From Paludibacter sp. (GTDB lineage: Bacteria > Bacteroidota > Bacteroidia > Bacteroidales > Paludibacteraceae): DNA of 46,126 bases. Every line of letters begins with the position of its first letter. The first letter of the stretch is position 1. Of this stretch, positions 33,395 to 41,972 are shown piece by piece. The notes under the pieces were generated by a model that did no database searches, was not told the origin of the DNA, and saw nothing but the letters and a program-made list of their open reading frames with translations. The position numbers and the translations under genes are program-made. The stretch covers positions 1 through 46,126 of the forward strand of contig JAURYY010000279.1 of NCBI GenBank assembly GCA_030653695.1, written 5' to 3'.

Positions 33395-35857
33395 TTATAT
33401 GTGTTTCAAAATTTTCTCCAGATGATATTCGTCCATAACAAGTACCTGACGGGCTTTGCTTCCTTCGAACGGACCGATAATACCGGCAACTTCGAGTTGA
33501 TCCACAATTCGTCCGGCGCGATTATAACCAATGGAAAACTTACGTTGAATTGAAGATGTTGAACCTTGCTGGCTTGCCACTATCAGGCGGGCAGCTTCTT
33601 CGAAAAGCGGGTCTCGTTTGCTTAAATCTACATTACTCAATTCTATCGAGTCGCTATCCTTGCCAATATATTCAGGCAGATAAAAAGCTGTTGGATAGCC
33701 GCGTTGATTGCCAATATGATGAACTACATTTTCAACCTCAGGGGTATCTACAAAAGCACATTGAACGCGAATAAGATCATTTCCCTGCGAAAATAACATA
33801 TCGCCCCGTCCAACCAATTGATTTGCTCCTGAGGCATCGAGTATTGTACGTGAATCAATCATCGATGAAACTTTAAACCCGATACGTGCGGGAAAGTTGG
33901 CTTTTATAACTCCTGTTATGATATTTACCGAAGGTCGCTGCGTGGCAATAATCATGTGAATTCCCACGGCACGAGCCAGCTGAGCAATACGTGCAATGGG
34001 CATTTCCACTTCTTTGCCGGCAGTCATTATCAGGTCGCCGAACTCATCCACAATTACCACTATGTAGGGCAGAAAGCGGTGACCCTTTTCAGGATTCAAG
34101 TTGCGGTTGAAAAATTTTTCGTTGTATTCCCTTATATTTCGCACGTGTGCTTTTTTCAACAAATCGTAGCGGTCGTCCATTTCCATACAAAGCGAATTCA
34201 GTGTTTCAACCACTTTGGTTACATCGGTAATTATAGCGTCATTCCCGTCAGGCAGTTTCGCCAGAAAATGTTTTTCAATATCTGCATATATATTAAATTC
34301 CACTTTTTTAGGATCAACCAAAACAAATTTCATTTCCGAAGGATGTTTTTTATAAAGCAGCGATGTGATGATCGCATTCAACCCTACCGATTTTCCCTGT
34401 CCAGTAGCTCCGGCAACCAATAAGTGAGGCATTTTTGCCAGATCGACCATGAATATTTCGTTTGTAATGGTTCGTCCGAAAGCGATAGGCAATTCAAAGG
34501 TAGATTCTTGAAATCTTTTCGAAGCAATAACCGAATGCATCGAAACTATCTGAGGATCAGCATTTGGTACTTCGATACCAATCGTTCCCTTACCGGGTAT
34601 TGGCGCTATAATACGAATGCCGGTGGCTGCCAAACTCAACATAATATCATATTCCAGGTTGCGGATTTTCGAAATACGAACTCCTTCCTTCGGAACTATC
34701 TCGTACAAAGTAATTGTTGGTCCAACAGTTGCTTTAATGGTTTTTATTTCGATGCCGTAATTTTGTAAGGTCTGAATAATACGTTCTTTGTTGGCATTTT
34801 GTTCCACCATGTCAATTTGTGTATCATTATCGGTTCCATAGATTTTCAATAAATCGAGGGTAGGAGGGACGTAATGCGACAAATCAAGTTTAGGATCATA
34901 TTTTCCTAACTTGGAAATATTATAAAACGGATCATCGTTTTCTTCGTTTTTGTTTTCAATATTTGTTGCGTCAACTGGTTTGTTTTCTATTGAATTTGCC
35001 TGATTTTGTATTTCAAATTCAACATCATTGTCTGGTGCTGTTTTAGGCGTAACCGTAAAAGTTTCTTCATTACTGGCAGGTCGTACTATCCAGTCTTCGG
35101 GGATTATTTCGGTACCTACCGCTACCGAAGGTTCAAAAAGCTCATCATCGTAATCATCTACATCTGTCATAACAGGACTTAGTGCTGTGGTTTTTGGTTT
35201 TCGCGAAAACAGATTTTTTATAAACGGTATGGTTTGAGCAGATACTATGACTCCGTAAACAATAAATAAGCCGATTAATGATAAAATTGTACCCGGATAT
35301 CCTATGTATGAAACTATTAAATCGCTTACAGCTTCACCATGTTGCCCTCCGGGCGAAAAGAAAATCACATCATTCAAAAGTGGATTTACGGCGAAACCTA
35401 AAGTTACAGACAGACAAATAAGCCAGAATGCAGCATGAAAAAAGCTTTTCCACAAGGAGAAAGTTCTTTTGCTCATCAAACGCAAAGCAAAAATGGCAGC
35501 AAAAAACAAAATGGCAACCGATGAAATGCCAAACCACTTATGAATCATAGTGTGAGCCACTAAAGCACCGGTTACAGAGGTCCAGTTCTGAATTTGGTCA
35601 CGCTTTTGTTGTAGTTCACTCCACGATAAATCAAAATGACTCTGATCGTTAGCCCCAGTAAAAAAATAGGAGACAAATGCCAATGTAAAATAAATAACTA
35701 CGAAGAATAAAAGCAAACCAAGAATAAATAAAATTCTTTCGCCTGAAATATTTTTCGCGAAATTTTTAAAAAATCCCGGATTTTTAGCAGTTGAACTTTT
35801 CTTCTGAGGTTTTTGTTCGGGTTTTTGAACCGTTTTTACAGGTTTTCGGGGTGCCAT
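33395..35857 (-). CDS. ftsK: DNA translocase FtsK/SpoIIIE
   Basis: This 820-aa septal ATPase pumps chromosomal DNA during division and resolves dimers with XerCD. Four transmembrane helices lie in residues about 35-220, then an acidic, low-complexity linker (about 230-330). The motor has Walker A GATGQGKSVGLN and Walker B YIVVIVDEFGDL. The winged-helix gamma domain that reads polar DNA motifs is at the C-terminus (EEAARLIVASQQGSTSSIQRKFSIGYNRAGRI). The linker is much shorter than in E. coli, as usual for Bacteroidota. Confidence 0.96.
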   Translation of the reverse strand: MAPRKPVKTVQKPEQKPQKKSSTAKNPGFFKNFAKNISGERILFILGLLLFFVVIYFTLAFVSYFFTGANDQSHFDLSWSELQQKRDQIQNWTSVTGALVAHTMIHKWFGISSVAILFFAAIFALRLMSKRTFSLWKSFFHAAFWLICLSVTLGFAVNPLLNDVIFFSPGGQHGEAVSDLIVSYIGYPGTILSLIGLFIVYGVIVSAQTIPFIKNLFSRKPKTTALSPVMTDVDDYDDELFEPSVAVGTEIIPEDWIVRPASNEETFTVTPKTAPDNDVEFEIQNQANSIENKPVDATNIENKNEENDDPFYNISKLGKYDPKLDLSHYVPPTLDLLKIYGTDNDTQIDMVEQNANKERIIQTLQNYGIEIKTIKATVGPTITLYEIVPKEGVRISKIRNLEYDIMLSLAATGIRIIAPIPGKGTIGIEVPNADPQIVSMHSVIASKRFQESTFELPIAFGRTITNEIFMVDLAKMPHLLVAGATGQGKSVGLNAIITSLLYKKHPSEMKFVLVDPKKVEFNIYADIEKHFLAKLPDGNDAIITDVTKVVETLNSLCMEMDDRYDLLKKAHVRNIREYNEKFFNRNLNPEKGHRFLPYIVVIVDEFGDLIMTAGKEVEMPIARIAQLARAVGIHMIIATQRPSVNIITGVIKANFPARIGFKVSSMIDSRTILDASGANQLVGRGDMLFSQGNDLIRVQCAFVDTPEVENVVHHIGNQRGYPTAFYLPEYIGKDSDSIELSNVDLSKRDPLFEEAARLIVASQQGSTSSIQRKFSIGYNRAGRIVDQLEVAGIIGPFEGSKARQVLVMDEYHLEKILKHI

Positions 35858-36032
35858 ATTTTGTTTATTTGTTTACAATCCGCTACAAGTCGGACAAGTT
35901 ATATGATTGACAATCAATGTATGAAATTAAATAATCGCATATTGAAAACTAATTAAATCGCTTTTTTGGAATTTTCAGATTTCAATTTACAAAAATAGCA
36001 AAAAACAGAGGCTTAAAATCTTTTTTTTAGTA

Positions 36033-36040
36033 TAAATTTG
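36033..36040 (+). promoter_or_regulatory. -7-like element upstream of nth
   Basis: TAAATTTG matches TAnnTTTG about 105 nt before the nth start; no TTG is suitably spaced. Confidence 0.3.
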
Positions 36041-36144
36041 CGAAAGATTTTTGTTTCACGATTTGTCGCTTCTTTACAAGTTAAATTTTCACTCGAAATA
36101 TCAGTTTCTGAGTTTTTTGTTTCAACATTTATTTTTAATAAAAA

Positions 36145-36777
36145 ATGACTTCCAAACAAAGATATAAATACATAATCGACTGGTTTACCATTAATATGCC
36201 TGTTGCCGAAACCGAATTGCAACATACAAATCCTTTCGAATTATTAGTTGCAGTAATTCTTTCGGCACAATGTACCGACAAACGAGTGAATATGGTTACG
36301 CCGCGTTTTTTTTCCGAAATTCCAACAGCGGAAGTATTAGCTGCATCAACACCCGAAGTTGTTTTTGAATTTATCCGTTCCATTTCGTACCCCAATAACA
36401 AAGCCAAACATTTAGTAGGTATGGCCAAAAAGCTTGTGAATGAATTTAACGGAACTGTGCCCGATGATGTTGACGAATTGCAGAAATTACCCGGTGTGGG
36501 ACGAAAAACAGCCAATGTTATTGCTTCGGTTATTTTCAACAAGCCTGCTATGGCTGTCGATACACATGTTTTTCGTATTTCGGAACGTTTGGGTTTGACC
36601 ACCCATTCAAAAAATCCCTTACAAACTGAACTTGAATTGATGAAGCATTTTCCTCCCGAATTAATTCCCAAAGCACATCACTGGCTAATACTCCATGCGC
36701 GATATATTTGCCAAGCTCGTAAACCCAAATGCAATGAATGCGGACTTACAGCGTGGTGCCGATACTATAATATATAA
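36145..36777 (+). CDS. nth: Endonuclease III
   Basis: This 210-aa base-excision glycosylase/AP lyase acts on oxidised pyrimidines. The helix-hairpin-helix with catalytic Lys is in LPGVGRKTANVI and the catalytic Asp in AVDTHVFRI. The 4Fe-4S cluster site CQARKPKCNECGLTAWC has the expected C-x6-C-x2-C-x5-C spacing at the C-terminus. It is divergent from ftsK. Confidence 0.97.
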   Translation: MTSKQRYKYIIDWFTINMPVAETELQHTNPFELLVAVILSAQCTDKRVNMVTPRFFSEIPTAEVLAASTPEVVFEFIRSISYPNNKAKHLVGMAKKLVNEFNGTVPDDVDELQKLPGVGRKTANVIASVIFNKPAMAVDTHVFRISERLGLTTHSKNPLQTELELMKHFPPELIPKAHHWLILHARYICQARKPKCNECGLTAWCRYYNI

Positions 36778-36797
36778 ACCGCAAGAATCAAGAACCA

Positions 36798-36815
36798 TCC
36801 CGATAGCTATCGGGA
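36798..36815. repeat. Dispersed palindrome TCCCGATAGCTATCGGGA
   Basis: A perfect copy 20 nt after the nth stop, preceded by AGAACCA as in the 18933 copy. No U-run follows, so it is not a standard terminator. Confidence 0.8.
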
Positions 36816-37009
36816 GCAGTAGATTAATGTGATACAAATTATTATGTCAGGTTAATTTATTCGTTGTATATAGCATAGTTCATAGATAATTATTGTCTTT
36901 ATAGTGTTGAAATATAGGTAAATAACTAATACTCATATCTATGCTAACGACTAACTAAATTTAATAAATTTTCTTTTTATGCGCAGATTTTACAAAAGAA
37001 TATGATAAA

Positions 37010-39457
37010 TCACTCAAACTCTACCACCGTAATTCCGGCTCCGCCAAACTGAACATGTTCGTCTCTGTAAGTTTTCACACCATGTACAGTTCCCAGATAT
37101 TGCCGTATCATTTGCCGCAAAGCACCGGTTCCGGTTCCGTGAAGTATGCGAACGGACGCAATTCCCACCATTACTGCATCGTCGATAAAGTAGGTAACTG
37201 CCTGTAAGGCTTCGTCAACCCGCATACCACGTACATCAATTTCCGATTTGAAAGTCAGTTTCCGCTGACGAACTTCATCGGTGGTAGAATTTCCTATGTT
37301 TTCATATTTGTGTTTTTCTTTTTTTAACTGATTATTACTCACAATTTCCAATTTTGTAAGTTTTACGGTCGATTTCATAAGTCCGAAAGCTACAACGGCA
37401 TTTTTATCCTGAATTTCGATAATGGTTCCGGTAGCGGTTTGTCCTTTCAAGCGAACGTGAGTGCCAGCCAGAAACCCCACCCCGACCCTCCCCAAAAGGG
37501 AGGGAGACTGAGTTTCATTAATGTTTTTGCGTTGAAATACAATGCGTTCTCCCTCTCCTTTGGAGAGGGTTAGGGAGAGGTCTTTCTTAAAATCCTCCAG
37601 CTCCTTCCTTACTTCTTTTGTTTTTTCTTTTTCAGCCTGCGCTTCTTTTATTTGGCGAATGGTGTTCTCAATCTTTGCGTTACTGTCGCTTAAAAGTTGT
37701 TGAGCTTCAGCCTTTGCCTTTTGAGTAATCTCCTTGCGCTGACGTTCAGTATTAGCCATTTCGGTTTCGTATTTTGCAAGCGTATCCTCTAACTTCTTTT
37801 CTTTCAGGCGAATTTCCCTGCGCTTGTTTTCCCAGTATCGTTTGTCGCGTACAATGTCCTGCAAATGTTTGTCGTAATCCATGCGGTCCGAACCTGCTTT
37901 TTCGGCTGCATCGGCTATCAAATCTTCGGGTAACCCAATTTTTCGTGCTATTTCCACTGCAAACGAACTGCCCGGGTTGCCGATACTCAGTTGAAAAAGC
38001 GGTTGCAGATGTTGCCGGTCGTAAAGCATGGCGCCATTCACAATGCCTTCGGTAGCATCGGCGTATAGTTTGAGGTTGGTGTAGTGCGTTGTAATTACAC
38101 CAAAAGCCATGTTGCGGTTAAAGCGCTCCAACGTAGCTTCGGCAATAGCACCTCCAATCATGGGTTCGGTTCCGGTTCCGAATTCATCAATCAATAACAA
38201 TGTTTTCGGATTACTGTTTTTAATGAAAAATTTCATGTTCAACAAATGTGAACTGTAAGTTGATAAATCGTTTTCGATAGATTGCTCATCGCCGATGTCG
38301 ATAAACAGTCGTTCAAATATTCCTGCCCGACTACTGTCGTGAACAGGGACTAACAATCCGCACTGCAACATATATTGCAGCAAAGCCACAGTTTTCAGAC
38401 AAACCGATTTTCCGCCTGCATTGGGACCCGAAATCAGTAGAATGCGTTGTTTCTCATTCAAAACAATATCTAATGGCACTACTTCTTTTTTTTGTTTTTT
38501 CAGCGATAAAAACAGAAGTGGATGTACCGCTTTCGTCCATTCTAATTGACAAATATCATCAATACGTGGTTTAATTGCTTTAATTTCAATCGCAAACAGA
38601 GCTTTTGAACGCAGAAAATCTATTGTTCCCAAAAAATGTTGCGAAGCAACAATTTCTTCACTAAAAGGACGAATAAAATTGGTAAATTCAACCAAAATAC
38701 GAATAATTTCGCGTCGCTCTTCGCCTTCCAACTCTCTGATTTGGTTGTTGGCTTCTACTACCTGTTGCGGTTCGATAAAAACGGTTTTCCCGGTCGCCGA
38801 TTCGTCATGTACTATACCGCTTACTTTGCGTTTAAAAGCAGGCGATACTGGAATTACCAATCGTCCATCGCGCATGGTGGGTGCAACATCTTTTTCGACA
38901 TAACCATCCGCTTGTGCCTGACGCAGAATAGCTTGCAGGGTTCGAGAAATTGAACTTTGAACTTGCTGCAGATCTTTGCGGATGCGTGATAATTGGGGCG
39001 AAGCATTGTCTTTTAATTTTCCGAATTTATTTAATAAATTATCAATACGTTTGATTATCAAAGGAAAAATTTCTGTTTCTGGCAATAATTCCGATAAATA
39101 CGGATAGGGAGTATCTTCTTTTTTAGTCAGAAACGATACAAGTTTTCGCACGGCTTCCAATGCCCGCCAAAGCCCGAAAACTTCCAACTCGTCCAAAAAC
39201 AGTCCTTCAACCCGAACTCGTGTCAAAGCCGGACGAACATCGTAAAAATCGCCAATTGGCAGTTCTTCGCCATCGGTAGTTATGATGCGAAGCATTTCAT
39301 CAGTCTGGTTCAAAAATTTAGTAATTTCCCCAAAATCGATCGAAAACGCTATGTTATCGACTTTTTCTTCGCCCAATGTGCTGATACATTTTGTTTTCAG
39401 TAACAGCCGAATAGCGGAGAAATCTGTTTTTTGTTCGAAATGTGAAGGATATAACAT
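37010..39457 (-). CDS. mutS2: Endonuclease MutS2
   Basis: This 815-aa MutS2 protein restrains recombination or acts in ribosome rescue, depending on the species. A MutS-type core and clamp precede the ATPase (GPNAGGKSVCLKTVALLQ, LLIDEFGTGTEPMIGGAIAEATLERF). A long coiled coil follows (about 520-620), then a KOW-like segment (HVRLKGQTATGTIIEI) and the Smr nuclease domain (EIDVRGMRVDEALQ, RILHGTGTGALR). The linker after the coiled coil, residues about 626-661 (LTLSKGEGER...SPSLLGRVGVG), is encoded by an inverted pair of palindromic repeats kept in frame. A related element lies directly before the start codon. Confidence 0.94.
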   Translation of the reverse strand: MLYPSHFEQKTDFSAIRLLLKTKCISTLGEEKVDNIAFSIDFGEITKFLNQTDEMLRIITTDGEELPIGDFYDVRPALTRVRVEGLFLDELEVFGLWRALEAVRKLVSFLTKKEDTPYPYLSELLPETEIFPLIIKRIDNLLNKFGKLKDNASPQLSRIRKDLQQVQSSISRTLQAILRQAQADGYVEKDVAPTMRDGRLVIPVSPAFKRKVSGIVHDESATGKTVFIEPQQVVEANNQIRELEGEERREIIRILVEFTNFIRPFSEEIVASQHFLGTIDFLRSKALFAIEIKAIKPRIDDICQLEWTKAVHPLLFLSLKKQKKEVVPLDIVLNEKQRILLISGPNAGGKSVCLKTVALLQYMLQCGLLVPVHDSSRAGIFERLFIDIGDEQSIENDLSTYSSHLLNMKFFIKNSNPKTLLLIDEFGTGTEPMIGGAIAEATLERFNRNMAFGVITTHYTNLKLYADATEGIVNGAMLYDRQHLQPLFQLSIGNPGSSFAVEIARKIGLPEDLIADAAEKAGSDRMDYDKHLQDIVRDKRYWENKRREIRLKEKKLEDTLAKYETEMANTERQRKEITQKAKAEAQQLLSDSNAKIENTIRQIKEAQAEKEKTKEVRKELEDFKKDLSLTLSKGEGERIVFQRKNINETQSPSLLGRVGVGFLAGTHVRLKGQTATGTIIEIQDKNAVVAFGLMKSTVKLTKLEIVSNNQLKKEKHKYENIGNSTTDEVRQRKLTFKSEIDVRGMRVDEALQAVTYFIDDAVMVGIASVRILHGTGTGALRQMIRQYLGTVHGVKTYRDEHVQFGGAGITVVEFE
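37475..37504 (-). repeat. Palindromic element (left of pair) inside mutS2
   Basis: On the plus strand CCCC-A-CCCC-GA-CCCTCCC, loop CAAAA, GGGAGGG. Translated as SPSLLGRVGVG. It aligns in reverse complement to the element at 37549-37580. On the coding strand its tail reads GGGGAGGGTCGGGGTGGGG, a four-run G-quadruplex motif. Confidence 0.8.
37549..37580 (+). repeat. Palindromic element (right of pair) inside mutS2
   Basis: On the plus strand CCCTCTCC-TTT-GGAGAGGG-TTA-GGGAGAGG: a perfect 8-bp stem, TTA linker and G-rich tail. Translated as LSLTLSKGEGER. The 44-bp spacer to its partner is also open in frame. Confidence 0.8.
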
Positions 39458-39459
39458 AG

Positions 39460-39480
39460 ACCCTTAACCCCTAAAGGGGA
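39460..39480. repeat. Palindromic element at the mutS2 start
   Basis: CCCCTAAAGGGG (39468-39479) with CCCTTAA beside it: the same stem/loop/linker/run layout. It fills the 28-bp gap between the AAA ATPase stop and the mutS2 start codon, so its tail AAGGGTCT sits where a ribosome site would be. Confidence 0.7.
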
Positions 39481-39485
39481 AATTA

Positions 39486-40694
39486 CTATAAATTTGTGTT
39501 TAATAAAAATTCTCTCAAATTCAAATGTTTGATTCCTTCATATTCGCTTTCGCGATAAAAATCATCTAAACTTACAACATACTTTGGGTAATTATCCTGA
39601 ATTGAAAGCAAATTACCAAACTCTCTTTTTTGAGTTATTTCATCCGAAAGTAAATAAGCTGCCTGAATATAAAGTTTTCGTCCTTGTTTAATTCCAACAA
39701 AATCAATTTCTTTCGCATCTTTTTTGCCTACAAAAACATCATATTGCATGTTTTTTAAGTGTAAAAAAACGGCATTTTCTATTAATTTATGTATGTCGCG
39801 TTGTAAACTAAATCCTACCTGGCAATTTCGCAATCCAATATCTTCAAAATAATATTTTTCACCAATTTCAAATTTCTTTAGTCCATTTACATCCATGCGA
39901 ACAACTTTATTTATTATGTATGCATTTGACAAATAACGTAAATAACTTATTACCTGAGGAGTTGAAATGTCTGTTCTTTGCGATTTCAGATATTTACTAA
40001 TGTTATTGGCAGAAAACAAACTACCTACATTATCAGCAGTATAATGTAATAATGTTTCAAGAAAGTCAACGTTTCGAATATTTTCCCTCTGTACAACGTC
40101 TCTCAGAATAATGGTAAAGTACACATTTCTTAAATACTCGAATACGAATTCATCTTTTAGAGGGAAATTGGATAAATACGGTAATCCACCATAAGTCAGA
40201 TATAACATTAAACTTTGATGATTATTATCCAATTTATGAAAAACTAAAAATTCAGCATATGACAGACTCTGGATGTGAAACTCAATATATCTCCCAGCCA
40301 GATTCGTTGATAATTCTGACGAAAGCATTTTTGCATTACTTCCGGTTATAATTATGTCACAGGTGTTTTTAGCATGTAAACTACGCAAAACATGTTCAAA
40401 ACCTGTAATTTCCTGAATCTCGTCGATAAATAAATAGTTGGTTTTTTGAAGTATAAATTTATCTTGTAAATAAGCAAATAAATCTGAATCATTTTTTATT
40501 TGGCGAAATTCCTCGAATTCCAAATTTACGAAAACGATATTCGCATTTGAATCTGATTCATTTATTTCTTTTATTAATTGGAGTAGAATATAACTTTTGC
40601 CAACCCTTCGCTGTCCGGTAAGTACCTTGATAATTCCTTTTCCAACAAAAGGCATTATACGATCTGTATAGATTTCACGATTAATTATATTCAT
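39486..40694 (-). CDS. AAA ATPase with DUF4143 domain
   Basis: The 402-aa protein has Walker A in TGQRRVGKSYIL, Walker B in YLFIDEIQEI, and an SNAKMLSSELSTNLAGRYIEF sensor region in an N-terminal AAA_14-like domain. The C-terminal DUF4143 domain (EKYYFEDIGLRNC, ENAVFLHLKNMQYDVFVGKKDAKEIDFV) carries residues of a PD-(D/E)xK-like nuclease fold. Such genes are abundant and scattered in Bacteroidota, with function unproven. Its codons look more AT-rich than its neighbours, consistent with transfer. It is 28 bp upstream of mutS2 in the same direction, so mutS2 may be read from its promoter. Confidence 0.85.
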   Translation of the reverse strand: MNIINREIYTDRIMPFVGKGIIKVLTGQRRVGKSYILLQLIKEINESDSNANIVFVNLEFEEFRQIKNDSDLFAYLQDKFILQKTNYLFIDEIQEITGFEHVLRSLHAKNTCDIIITGSNAKMLSSELSTNLAGRYIEFHIQSLSYAEFLVFHKLDNNHQSLMLYLTYGGLPYLSNFPLKDEFVFEYLRNVYFTIILRDVVQRENIRNVDFLETLLHYTADNVGSLFSANNISKYLKSQRTDISTPQVISYLRYLSNAYIINKVVRMDVNGLKKFEIGEKYYFEDIGLRNCQVGFSLQRDIHKLIENAVFLHLKNMQYDVFVGKKDAKEIDFVGIKQGRKLYIQAAYLLSDEITQKREFGNLLSIQDNYPKYVVSLDDFYRESEYEGIKHLNLREFLLNTNL

Positions 40695-40723
40695 ATGCTA
40701 TAAATTGAATTTTTAAAACGATG

Positions 40724-40731
40724 CAAATATA
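40724..40731 (-). promoter_or_regulatory. -7-like element of the AAA ATPase gene
   Basis: TATATTTG on the minus strand, 30 nt before the start codon, in very AT-rich DNA; no suitably spaced TTG. Confidence 0.35.
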
Positions 40732-40925
40732 AGCATTTTATAATATATAAATTATAAATACGTATTATTTATTCATTTTATAATATATATTTTACAATAA
40801 AAGATTTCCTTTGTGTATTTTTGTACAATAACTGAAATTGAAGTTTCTTATTTCTAAAATATTAAGAATACAGGTCAATGTGTTAGATTATCAAACTCGT
40901 CACAATCTTTGACCAGTTCATACTT

Positions 40926-41729
40926 CTATTTTTCCTCTTCAGGAGTTGGTGGTATTCTTTTTGCTTCGTCCCAAATTACATCCATTTCGGCTAAACTCAT
41001 TTGTTTTAAATCTATTCCTTCCGAAATTGTTTTCGATTCGAGATAATTAAATCGGCTGATAAATTTTCGGTTGGTTCGTTCCAATGCATTTTCGGGGTTG
41101 ATATCGTAAAGTCGTGCGGCATTGATGATGCTGAAAAGCAAATCCCCGAATTCGGCTTCCATTTTGTCTTTGTCCATCGCATCAATTTCAGTTTTCAGTT
41201 CGTTTATTTCTTCTTGCACTTTGCCCCAAACCTGTTCACGATGTTCCCAATCGAAACCAACGCTACGTGCTTTATCTTGTATACGGTGGGCTTTTATCAG
41301 TGCCGGAAGCGAATTCGGTACGCCTGCCAATACCGAATTGTTGCCACCTTTTTCCTTCAATTTCAAGGTTTCCCAGTTTTGCATCACAGTTTCGCTATTA
41401 TTGGCTTCTACATCGGCAAAAATATGGGGATGACGATAAATCAGTTTCTCGCACAAACCTTTGCAAACTTCGTAAATATCAAAGTCGCCGGTTTCACTGC
41501 CTATTTCGGCATAAAAAACAATATGTAATAATATATCGCCCAACTCTTTGCGGATTTCTTTTTTATCATCGCGAATTATCGCATCGGCAAGTTCGTAAGT
41601 TTCTTCAATAGTTAGTGTCCTCAAACTTTCGAACGTTTGTTCCATGTCCCACGGGCATTTGGTACGGAGTTCGGTCATTATTTCGAGCAAGTGCCCGAAT
41701 TCGTGTAGTTTTTCTTCTGTTGTATGCAT
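40926..41729 (-). CDS. mazG: Nucleoside triphosphate pyrophosphohydrolase MazG
   Basis: This 267-aa enzyme hydrolyses NTPs and dNTPs to monophosphates and pyrophosphate, cleaning the nucleotide pool. It has two tandem MazG domains. The first has CPWDMEQTFESLRTLTIEETYELADAI and ELGDILLHIVFYAEIG with metal-binding EExxE/D; the second has EFGDLLFSIINAARL. The family name comes from its E. coli location, and no mazEF toxin pair is here. I use MHTTEEKLHEFG because the ORF-track start sits within 2 nt of a -7 element. Confidence 0.95.
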   Translation of the reverse strand: MHTTEEKLHEFGHLLEIMTELRTKCPWDMEQTFESLRTLTIEETYELADAIIRDDKKEIRKELGDILLHIVFYAEIGSETGDFDIYEVCKGLCEKLIYRHPHIFADVEANNSETVMQNWETLKLKEKGGNNSVLAGVPNSLPALIKAHRIQDKARSVGFDWEHREQVWGKVQEEINELKTEIDAMDKDKMEAEFGDLLFSIINAARLYDINPENALERTNRKFISRFNYLESKTISEGIDLKQMSLAEMDVIWDEAKRIPPTPEEEK

Positions 41730-41751
41730 TTTTCTTAATTCATAATTCATA

Positions 41752-41759
41752 CAAAGATA
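41752..41759 (-). promoter_or_regulatory. -7 element of mazG
   Basis: TATCTTTG on the minus strand, 22 nt before the chosen start; no clear TTG partner. Confidence 0.45.
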
Positions 41760-41884
41760 AGCATTTTGGTGTTGAAATGATAATTAATGAAATTGAGTAC
41801 TTTAATATGTAATTATATAAGTAGATGTAAATCAGCATTATGAAATTATTTTCTTTGTATTAACATTATTTAACTACAAAATAC

Positions 41885-41915
41885 TTGACAAATGATTTGA
41901 ATTGATATACTTTTG
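41885..41915 (+). promoter_or_regulatory. Promoter of the ABC/GntR operon
   Basis: TTG (41885-41887, within TTGACA), 20 nt, TACTTTTG (41908-41915): a full Bacteroidetes match. The predicted start near 41921 falls inside the dyad that follows. Confidence 0.65.
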
Positions 41916-41941
41916 TAGTGTGCTAATATACTAATACACTA
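41916..41941. promoter_or_regulatory. Candidate GntR/YtrA-type operator
   Basis: A 26-bp dyad TAGTGT...ACACTA begins at the base after the -7 element. Its core spacing is GT-N4-TA-N6-TA-N4-AC, exactly symmetric, and fits the long palindromic sites I recall for YtrA-subfamily GntR repressors. The fifth-from-last gene position is not needed: the operon's own third gene encodes such a regulator. Confidence 0.6.
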
Positions 41942-41972
41942 AATCAAAAAATACAATAAATTATCAACTAAA

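Noticed and set aside
36135-36671. 178-aa minus-strand ORF opposite nth
   Set aside because: Antisense shadow; nth has its catalytic and iron-sulfur motifs in the plus frame.
40816-40823. TATTTTTG -7-like sequence on the plus strand between the AAA gene and mazG
   Set aside because: No plus-strand gene lies downstream and no spaced TTG is present; expected by chance in such DNA.
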